Shown: piece by piece, positions 16,989-22,985 of the stretch | Numbering within the stretch: the stretch's first letter is position 1 | Layout: every line of letters begins with the position of its first letter | Source: JAVJQS01 sp040218815 | GTDB lineage: Bacteria > Bacteroidota > Bacteroidia > Flavobacteriales_E > Vicingaceae | DNA: 64,000 bases | Assembly: GCA_040218815.1 (NCBI GenBank) | Contig: JAVJQS010000005.1 | Location: 62,001 to 126,000, forward strand | Reading direction: 5' to 3' | The notes under the pieces: generated by a model | Told to the model about the DNA's origin: nothing | The model's input: the letters and a program-made list of their open reading frames with translations, nothing else | Database searches by the model: none | Program-made: the position numbers and the translations under genes

Positions 16989-18257
16989 TTACTTATTTGC
17001 CAATAATTTATTTTCTACTTCTATACTTTCTAATTGCTTTTGTAGAACTTTCATTGTAGTTTGATACTCGGCCATAAATTCTTCCTTTACCGGTTCAGCT
17101 GATGGGAAGTCTTGTCGTAAGTGGTCAACTTGGCTTCCATTTTTCCAAAAGCGATAGCATACGTGAGGTCCTGTTGCTAATCCCGTACTACCAACATAAC
17201 CGATAATATCCCCTTGCTTCACATATTTCCCAACTTTAGCATTGCGTTTGCTCATGTGCAAATATTGTGTAGTGTAAACGCTGTTGTGTTTAATTTTTAC
17301 ATAATTGCCATTTCCACGGGTATAGCTTGCGGCAATCACCACCCCATCACCAGTGCTCATGATTGGAGTTCCTCTTGGAGCAGCATAATCTGTACCCAAA
17401 TGCGCTTTCCATCGTTTTTGAACAGGGTGAAATCTTCGCATAGTAAAGCGAGAACTCAATCGACTAAACTTTAACGGTGATTTTAGAAAGGCTTTCCTTA
17501 AGCTGTTTGCTTCTTCGTCAAAATAATCATCCTTTCCATCTTGGTCAAAATAAAACCCTAAGTAAGAATTATCAAAATGATGGAATTCAACTGCTAAAAT
17601 TTTTCCGATACCAATGGCCTCGCCATCAACGTATTTTTCTTCATATATGGCTTTAAACCAATCACCTTTTTGAATGCGATAAAAGTCAATTGACCAGGCA
17701 AAAATTTCAGATAATTCTACTGCAATGTAGGGGCTGGCTTCTGCTTTTTGCAAACATTCATAAAGCGAGGAATAAATCACTCCTGCTATGCTTTTTTCAA
17801 CTATTTCAACTTCTTTTTGACCGGTATAAATGTTTATACTGTCGCGTAAATCATAAACCACATAGTCGATGGCATTGGGTTGATAAATAAAATATTGTGC
17901 CTTTTTAGAGCTATCAGTTGAGGTTAAAATGGTGTACTTTTTTCCAGCTGCCATTCTTCGCACATCAAACACTTCCTTTGACTTCTTAGCTAAATTGTCA
18001 ATAGTTACATAATCGACGTTGTGAGGGAGTAGAATATTGGCTAAAAATTCATTGCGCTTTAATTCGGCTTGAATAACATGAAAAGAATCTATAGGTATTC
18101 CAAAAGCAAAGCTTGGCTCAGGGATGGTGTCAATTACTTCCATTTGTGCCGGTGGTTGTTCCTCTTGATCGTGCTGATATCGCATTACAAAAAGTAAAAC
18201 AGAAATCCCAAGTAAAGCGGTAAGAATGCCGCTAATTAATTGCAGTTTTTTCTTCAA
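16989..18257 (-). CDS. M23 family metallopeptidase with His-x-Cys zinc motif
   Basis: A 422-residue membrane-anchored peptidase. A single N-terminal helix (about residues 6-26) is followed by a periplasmic region with a LysM/OapA-like stretch (to about 220) and a LytM-fold M23 domain (about 275-385). Zinc ligands H286 and D290 are in HLGTDYAAPRGTP, and H334 is in YLHMSK. The last motif, normally T-G-P-H-L-H, is TGPHVCYRFW, so the third ligand position is Cys367, with H365 kept. Family members hydrolyse peptidoglycan cross-links or activate amidases. Its ATG overlaps the stop of the dioxygenase-like gene by 4 bp, so they are co-transcribed. Confidence 0.88.
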   Translation of the reverse strand: MKKKLQLISGILTALLGISVLLFVMRYQHDQEEQPPAQMEVIDTIPEPSFAFGIPIDSFHVIQAELKRNEFLANILLPHNVDYVTIDNLAKKSKEVFDVRRMAAGKKYTILTSTDSSKKAQYFIYQPNAIDYVVYDLRDSINIYTGQKEVEIVEKSIAGVIYSSLYECLQKAEASPYIAVELSEIFAWSIDFYRIQKGDWFKAIYEEKYVDGEAIGIGKILAVEFHHFDNSYLGFYFDQDGKDDYFDEEANSLRKAFLKSPLKFSRLSSRFTMRRFHPVQKRWKAHLGTDYAAPRGTPIMSTGDGVVIAASYTRGNGNYVKIKHNSVYTTQYLHMSKRNAKVGKYVKQGDIIGYVGSTGLATGPHVCYRFWKNGSQVDHLRQDFPSAEPVKEEFMAEYQTTMKVLQKQLESIEVENKLLANK

Positions 18258-19264
18258 GACTTCGATTTTTCAAAAAATACATGCTCTTCTACCCAAGCTT
18301 TTCCCCAGTTTTCTTTTTCTTCATTGCTCCATAATTCAGGATAAAAAATACGCTTTTGAAAACGTGGTGGCAGGTATTTTTGCCAATTTGTACCTCCAGT
18401 TGCAGCAATATCTTCTGGATCTTTTTGCAAATACCTTGCAGCAGATTTATAATGTACCAAGGGCCAATTGATGTTTACGTTTACATCAATAAATCGGATT
18501 TGATCGATAAGATCTTGATCTTTTTTTTCTTCTTCACTTAAGCTCTTGTAGAGTTGCCATAAGTTTTTATTGGCGTATTCAGCTGCTAATTCTTTAAACT
18601 GCTTGGAATATTTTTTCTCAAACTGTTTTAGTGTTAAGGTTTTTTTGCCGGTGGCTAATTCTGTTGCGCCTTTCTTCCAATAAATCTTTTCATACATTTT
18701 ATCAATACTCTCCTCATTCGCTTCTGTGTTTTCGAAATCAGCTTTAAATTCCTTATCAACTAAATTCTTAAAGTCAGTAGCACAAATTTCTATCATTCGG
18801 TATTGACCTGATTGAAAGCCACTAGCGGGTAATAATGCCATTCTAAATTGCAAAAATTGTTCGCGCTCCATTCCATTTATCATGATTTCAAAGGAGGCGG
18901 TCAATGCCTTGAAATAGTTGTTGATGCGTTTTATTCGGGTGGCTAGAAACTTACCGGTGAGACCTTCTTTATCGCCCAACTGTCGCATTTCATGTAATGA
19001 TAATTTGAAGTACAGTTCTGTGATTTGATGATACATGATGAATATCTCCTCATCGGGAATGGCAGTTTTAGGGTTTTGCAAACTCAATAAAGTATCTAAG
19101 TGTATATAATCCCAATAAGTCACATAGTCTGAATATATTAACCCATCTAAATAAGCACCAAGGTCCTGCCCCATGGAGCTGTACTTTTCTTTTAGTTTGA
19201 TGATTTTATCTATGATGTCTTCAGATAAATCGTGTGGTATATTGTTTGGAGTTGCTGTTCCCAT
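18254..19264 (-). CDS. Tryptophan 2,3-dioxygenase family protein
   Basis: A 336-residue haem-dioxygenase family member. Conserved blocks are VTYWDYIHLDTLLSLQ, EIFIMYHQITELYFKL, FRMALLPASGFQSGQYRMIE, and a C-terminal WPLVHYKSAARYL with TGGTNWQKYLPP, in which the His aligns with the proximal haem ligand and TGGT with the substrate-ammonium loop. The expected reaction is L-tryptophan + O2 to N-formylkynurenine, but the sequence is divergent from classic KynA and no kynurenine genes flank it. The ATG at 19264 is chosen. An upstream in-frame TTG at 19282 lies inside the promoter element. Confidence 0.82.
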   Translation of the reverse strand: MGTATPNNIPHDLSEDIIDKIIKLKEKYSSMGQDLGAYLDGLIYSDYVTYWDYIHLDTLLSLQNPKTAIPDEEIFIMYHQITELYFKLSLHEMRQLGDKEGLTGKFLATRIKRINNYFKALTASFEIMINGMEREQFLQFRMALLPASGFQSGQYRMIEICATDFKNLVDKEFKADFENTEANEESIDKMYEKIYWKKGATELATGKKTLTLKQFEKKYSKQFKELAAEYANKNLWQLYKSLSEEEKKDQDLIDQIRFIDVNVNINWPLVHYKSAARYLQKDPEDIAATGGTNWQKYLPPRFQKRIFYPELWSNEEKENWGKAWVEEHVFFEKSKS

Positions 19265-19279
19265 TTTCTGTGCTTTTTG

Positions 19280-19287
19280 CAAAAGTA
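19280..19287 (-). promoter_or_regulatory. Bacteroidota -7 element for the dioxygenase/M23 operon
   Basis: The minus strand reads TACTTTTG (TAnnTTTG). Its G lies 16 bases before the ATG at 19264, and it overlaps the alternative TTG start at 19282, which argues against that TTG being the start. Confidence 0.5.
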
Positions 19288-19351
19288 GGGTTTTGAAAAA
19301 ACTTTAAACTTTATTGGTAATAACTTATTAAGTTAAGGTCGTTGATGAAAC

Positions 19352-20470
19352 CTATTTAGTCTCCAACCATCTTGAAAATATTAAATCATGCACAAAGTAT
19401 TCGCCATTTTCTTGAACTACAAGTTCTTTGTCTGTAAGCATATTAAGTGCAACCCGAACGCTGCTAGCTGCCCCTAATTGATACTTTTGAATAAATGCTT
19501 GGCTTTGGGGTTTCTTTACCTTTTGCTCTTTTGCAATAGCAGAAATTAGCTTCCATTGGACTTTAGTCAATAGTTTGAAATAATTCCCAAAAATTGGGGC
19601 TTCTTCTTGAATGATTTCTTGTTTTATTTGTTCAAAAGAAGCAACTGTTAAGCTAAGGTTTGATCCATAAAATCGATTGCAAACCAATTGCACAGCGTAA
19701 GTTTGGCCGCGTGTCCATTCATAAATAGCTTCAATCAGTTTAGTTGGCATTTTCTTGTTTATTCTTTTAAAATGTTTTTGAATAAACGGGCAATACCTCT
19801 CTAGTGGAATAGCTTCTAAGCTAATTAGGCTACAGCTTTTATAAAAGGGGCGTTTGCTTTCTGAGAACATGGCAGTCATTAGTTGGCGATGACTTCCGCT
19901 GAAAATAAATCGAATCATCGGAAATTGCTGCATAAAACTCCTAAAGGTGGCTTCGGCATTCTCTTCGTAGTTGCAAATTTGTTGAAACTCATCAATTGCT
20001 ACAACTACTTGTTTTTTACGACTGCTTAAGAATTCTCCAATACTCGCCAAGCTATCGTTTGAGCTTGATGGCTGATGTAATGATAAAGAAAAGGAAGGTA
20101 GACCTGTAAGACTGTCGAATTTCATGCCTAAGCCTAAGCTGCCCATTAAGCGCTGAAAAGCAGCATTTACTCCCGATTTTGTTTTACCAAACTTGTTGTA
20201 AACGGATTTAATGATTAATTCAATTGCTTCTTTTGTATTGGTGGTAGCCATCAAATCAACATACACTGCCTCTATCTTTTCGCTGCGCTCTTCTTCTTTT
20301 ATAAAGCGTTGAATTAGCGCAGATTTTCCTAGTCTTCGCCATGAAAATAGGACCACATTTCGCTCATTTTCTTGGTGTGACTTTAGTAAGGCCAGTTCAT
20401 CTTCTCTATTACAGAAATAGGCTTTTGAATGATAACCCTGTAATAAAAAGGCGTTTTTAGGACTTTTCAT
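19352..20470 (-). CDS. AAA ATPase of the ATPase_2 (archaeal-type) family, paralogue 1
   Basis: A 372-residue STAND-like ATPase. YFCNREDELALLK opens the ATPase domain; the Walker A loop is FSWRRLGKSALIQRF, with the RRxGKS form typical of this family; Walker B is VVVAIDEFQQI and sensor 1 is FIFSGSHRQLM. The last 80 residues form a winged helix (KVQWKLISAIAKEQ through SSVRVALNMLTDKELV). The role of such proteins is unknown; the winged helix suggests DNA binding or partner binding. A paralogue with the same layout is at 32042-33172. Both start 5 bases after a TATATTTG element, and both have inverted repeats at the promoter. Confidence 0.82.
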   Translation of the reverse strand: MKSPKNAFLLQGYHSKAYFCNREDELALLKSHQENERNVVLFSWRRLGKSALIQRFIKEEERSEKIEAVYVDLMATTNTKEAIELIIKSVYNKFGKTKSGVNAAFQRLMGSLGLGMKFDSLTGLPSFSLSLHQPSSSNDSLASIGEFLSSRKKQVVVAIDEFQQICNYEENAEATFRSFMQQFPMIRFIFSGSHRQLMTAMFSESKRPFYKSCSLISLEAIPLERYCPFIQKHFKRINKKMPTKLIEAIYEWTRGQTYAVQLVCNRFYGSNLSLTVASFEQIKQEIIQEEAPIFGNYFKLLTKVQWKLISAIAKEQKVKKPQSQAFIQKYQLGAASSVRVALNMLTDKELVVQENGEYFVHDLIFSRWLETK

Positions 20471-20474
20471 ACAT

Positions 20475-20482
20475 CAAATATA
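20475..20482 (-). promoter_or_regulatory. Perfect -7 element directly before AAA ATPase 1
   Basis: The minus strand reads TATATTTG, with the G exactly 5 bases before the A of the ATG at 20470. Transcription would start at the start codon, giving a leaderless mRNA. Confidence 0.6.
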
Positions 20483-20488
20483 CATATT

Positions 20489-20529
20489 TTACGTGACGCA
20501 TTTTGCATCACGTAAATAACGTCATGTAA
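20489..20529. promoter_or_regulatory. Inverted-repeat operator upstream of AAA ATPase 1
   Basis: Arms TTACGTGACGCA (20489-20500) and TGCATCACGTAA (20504-20515) pair with one mismatch across a 3-base spacer. A third half-site, GTCATGTAA (20521-20529), repeats the outer arm once more. The site occupies the -13 to -45 region of the predicted promoter, where a repressor would compete with RNA polymerase. The binding protein is unknown; autoregulation by the winged-helix ATPase is one possibility. Confidence 0.55.
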
Positions 20530-21420
20530 AGTACATAATTGTGCTGACTAAATAGATTCTTGTTTTTGAACTTTCAGAGCAATGAACTATATGTAATTCG
20601 CAGGCATGGGACAGGTAATTTTTAGAAGATTGGATGAAACACCTTGACATTATTGATCTAAAATGTGTTCGATAAATTATGTGGTAGGTAGTTTGGATTT
20701 GCTGTTCCCATGAAATTACTTCCTGCATAAGTGGATTTATAGGAAAACGTTGAACTTTGTTAGGAAGAAGTTATGCAAATTTGATTGTGAATCATTGTTG
20801 TCCGATAAAAACAAAAATTCAGTGTAAATCGAAGTGAATTTAATTAGGTACAATCCTGAATACATGATACTTATATTATTTCTTCTAGACTTTATAGTCA
20901 TTTTTATTATATACGGGCTTTCTTTTTAGTAAGTAATTTTTTCATTTTTTTCGCCGTGAAAAAAAAAACAAAAAAAACTCGTCCTGTGAATAAAATCTTA
21001 CCAAATCTTTAAAAACCTAAGTGCAGCCGAATGATTTCCTCAACCAATCGGAACTTTCCGGTTTTACTAAGGTTTTTATTCGATTTGATTTCAATTTTTT
21101 TTCAATGGACAACTAAAAATTAAACACTCATTTTCTAAAAACAACTTTTAATCGGAAAGTAGTGATTGTGAATTAACATATTGCTTTTTTAAATAAAAAA
21201 ATGGCAAATACCGTGTTACTCATAAACGAGCCGACAGAAGTTTGCGCTTAAATTTTTGCAATGATTAGATTGGCTCAACTTTTAAATTTGAATTGTATTT
21301 ATGACCTGCAATTAGCATTAGCGCAAAAGAAGTAGGTGATATTTAAGAGTTAATCGGTATTATTAAACAATGCTAGTTAATGAAAAAAATTAAGTGAAAG
21401 GAGAGTACTCTGTTTTGCTT
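20530..21420. other. Gene-poor spacer with inverted repeat and tiny open frames
   Basis: About 0.9 kb without a convincing gene. A 12-base inverted repeat with one mismatch, AAAAACCTAAGT (21011-21022) and ACTAAGGTTTTT (21066-21077), encloses a CGGAA-CT-TTCCG near-palindrome and could form a stable RNA hairpin. Two very small plus-strand frames exist: one at 20864-20929 (listed separately) and a 16-codon frame at 21201-21251. The minus-strand open frame at 20522-20728 has no recognisable protein features. Confidence 0.4.
20864..20929 (+). CDS. Possible 21-residue hydrophobic peptide
   Basis: The frame encodes MILILFLLDFIVIFIIYGLS plus Phe and a stop: one uninterrupted membrane helix with a single Asp. 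Its size and composition resemble KdpF-like or type I toxin peptides. It precedes the 21011-21077 inverted repeat by about 80 bases. There is no clear promoter, and in AT-rich DNA a hydrophobic frame of this size can arise by chance, so this is only a candidate. Confidence 0.2.
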   Translation: MILILFLLDFIVIFIIYGLSF

Positions 21421-21428
21421 TATATTTG
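21421..21428 (+). promoter_or_regulatory. Bacteroidota -7 element before DUF4260 gene
   Basis: TATATTTG is an exact TAnnTTTG match, 32 bases before the ATG at 21460. No -33 TTG is found at standard spacing. Confidence 0.5.
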
Positions 21429-21459
21429 GTATCACGGTTCTTAACTAACTAAATAAACA

Positions 21460-21828
21460 ATGGATAAATTAATGAATCAACTTTTAAAGCTAGAAGAATT
21501 GGGTCAATTTTTATTGGCAATTCTACTTTTTAACCAATTGGACTATGCATGGTGGGTTTTTTTAGCCTGTATCCTTTTGCCGGATTTATCGATGCTAGGC
21601 TATTTAGTTAGTACTAAGATTGGCGCTTGGATGTATAATTTTTTTCACCACAAGATGCTAGGGTTAGTGTTCTTGATGGTCGGACTATGGCTTGAGCATC
21701 CTATGTTTACTTTAATTGGAATAATTTTATTCGGCCATGCTGCTATGGATCGGATTTTTGGCTATGGATTAAAATACAACGACGACTTTAAGCACACGCA
21801 TTTAGGATGGATTGGGAAGAGTAATTAG
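21460..21828 (+). CDS. DUF4260 family membrane protein
   Basis: A 122-residue protein with about four hydrophobic helices. The family signature is clear: LLKLEELGQFLL at the start, LLPDLSMLGYLV, GAWMYNFFHHK, GHAAMDRIFGYGLKY, and the ending FKHTHLGWIG. DUF4260 proteins (YvlA-like) are small integral membrane proteins of unknown function. It is a single gene with its own promoter and is convergent with the Rho_N-domain gene. Confidence 0.88.
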   Translation: MDKLMNQLLKLEELGQFLLAILLFNQLDYAWWVFLACILLPDLSMLGYLVSTKIGAWMYNFFHHKMLGLVFLMVGLWLEHPMFTLIGIILFGHAAMDRIFGYGLKYNDDFKHTHLGWIGKSN

Positions 21829-21852
21829 TTGTAAATTGATAAATCATTTCAA

Positions 21853-22101
21853 TTAGTGATTTCGTAAAGCCTCGATGAGTTCGTCTTTAGTCATCTCTGA
21901 TCTTCCATCAATTCCAACTTCTTTGGCTTTATCGTACAATTCTTGCTTAGTTCTTTCTTCATAAGGGTCTGCTTTGCCACCCTTTTTTCCACTATCTTCA
22001 GTATTTGCAATTCGCGCTGCTTTTTCCTTACTCATTCCTTCATCACGCAAGGCTTCGTATTGTTCTTCGTTTTTGATGCTATTCATTTTCTTTCCTGGCA
22101 T
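21853..22101 (-). CDS. Small Rho-N/SAP-like domain protein
   Basis: An 82-residue basic, hydrophilic protein. The N-terminal half (NEEQYEALRDEGMSKEKAAR with IANTEDSGKKGGK) matches a small stress-related family of KGG-type proteins. The C-terminal half, RTKQELYDKAKEVGIDGRSE followed by MTKDELIEALRNH, is the Rho termination factor N-terminal-like helix-extended-loop-helix fold, which binds nucleic acid. It is probably a small DNA- or RNA-binding protein; no specific function is known. Confidence 0.8.
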   Translation of the reverse strand: MPGKKMNSIKNEEQYEALRDEGMSKEKAARIANTEDSGKKGGKADPYEERTKQELYDKAKEVGIDGRSEMTKDELIEALRNH

Positions 22102-22680
22102 AATTTGAAGCTTTTTGAAAAAAGATAATAAATTTTTTTTAAGCTGTAAAGTATAAACTAAGTAACCTTAATTATATGATATATAATTCTTAATAAACCT
22201 TTCTATTAAAAGTGTTATGATTATCCGTTTACTTAACTAAGTTGATTAGCAAGGAGTACAAATGTCTTATTTTCAGTATTTTATTTTTACTTTTTTCCAT
22301 TGATGAAAAAAGTAACCAAAAAAATCTAGGCCGGTTTCCTAATTTATGTCTTCCGCTCCTAAATGGTGATGATTTCAGTGATCTCCAAAGAGCTGCTTTG
22401 GAGCTTCTTCAATCATTAGCCCCATTTAGTTCGTTCCAGTCATAAATTATGAAAATGGCCGTCTTTTGCATCATAAAAGTATGATCAAATTGGATTCATA
22501 TAAATTTTAGGAATAAATGCGGACATTAATAAAAGTGTTAATTTGAAGTGATTAATACAGAGCTAACATTTTATTAATTAATAAAATAAGCTTGCCAAAA
22601 ATTGAATTGTTGAAAAAAATAGATTCAATTTGACCTGAGCACCTATCAATTCTAAGGCAAAAAAGTATTACTATTTGTTA
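22102..22680. other. Spacer with an interspersed-repeat-like 67-codon open frame
   Basis: No convincing gene. A plus-strand frame at 22242-22445 encodes a low-complexity 67-residue peptide containing FSIDEKSNQKN. The DNA there (around 22290-22335) resembles a phrase that recurs between genes in Bacteroidota genomes, from memory, so it is more likely an interspersed repeat than a gene. A perfect 7-bp hairpin, CTCCAAA (22383-22389) and TTTGGAG (22397-22403), lies inside it. Confidence 0.35.
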
Positions 22681-22839
22681 ATAAAAACGAAGGGTATGAT
22701 ATTGTTACAAGCAGAGAGTACCCATAAATTTGATAAAATAAAAGAAAGACAAGGTGCCAGTGTGAAAACTGGATATGCTTATGTCCGAGTTCCGATTTTA
22801 CCCTAGCTTGATTGTCCAGATCCCTTGCTAGGGTTTTTT
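22681..22839 (+). ncRNA. Candidate structured small RNA
   Basis: A gene-free 160-base stretch ends in a strong intrinsic terminator that has no coding gene in front of it. Predicted stems from the 5' end are GGGTA/TACCC (22692-22696 with 22719-22723), CCAGT/ACTGG (22757-22761 with 22768-22772) and GGATAT/ATGTCC (22771-22776 with 22781-22786, one G-U pair). The last two share two bases and so are mutually exclusive, as in a switch. A promoter-like TACTATTTG (22669-22677; one base longer than the TAnnTTTG consensus) lies just upstream. It does not match tmRNA, SRP, 6S or RNase P as I know them. Confidence 0.45.
22800..22839 (+). terminator. Rho-independent terminator
   Basis: A perfect 8-bp stem, ACCCTAGC (22800-22807) and GCTAGGGT (22827-22834), with a 19-base loop is followed by a run of six T. 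On the plus strand it ends the candidate small RNA. The convergent leuS gene stops at 22986, about 150 bp away. Confidence 0.75.
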
Positions 22840-22985
22840 CATGCTATAAAATTATAAAATGAATAAATACATGATATCGTATTTGGAGATTAGTTTTAAA
22901 CAATACATTTCAACAATTTCAAATTTTTGAAGGAATTTTTCTGACTTATAGCTTTTATTTATCTGAAGTTTAGGGGGTTAATCTC

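Noticed and set aside
17800..18100. Minus-strand M23 gene shadows on the plus strand (several 60-80 codon frames)
   Set aside because: They are antisense to well-conserved coding sequence, with no protein features of their own. The same holds for other antisense frames in the window.
19265..19282. TTG at 19282 as the start of the dioxygenase-like gene
   Set aside because: It overlaps a TACTTTTG promoter element; the ATG at 19264 gives the expected N-terminus.
20522..20728. A 68-codon minus-strand open frame in the spacer upstream of AAA ATPase 1
   Set aside because: No recognisable domain, signal or membrane pattern; it partly overlaps the operator and has no promoter. It looks like a chance frame.
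22242..22445. A 67-codon plus-strand open frame in the spacer before the small RNA
   Set aside because: It is low complexity, and its DNA resembles an interspersed intergenic phrase and contains a perfect hairpin. Treated as repeat, not gene.
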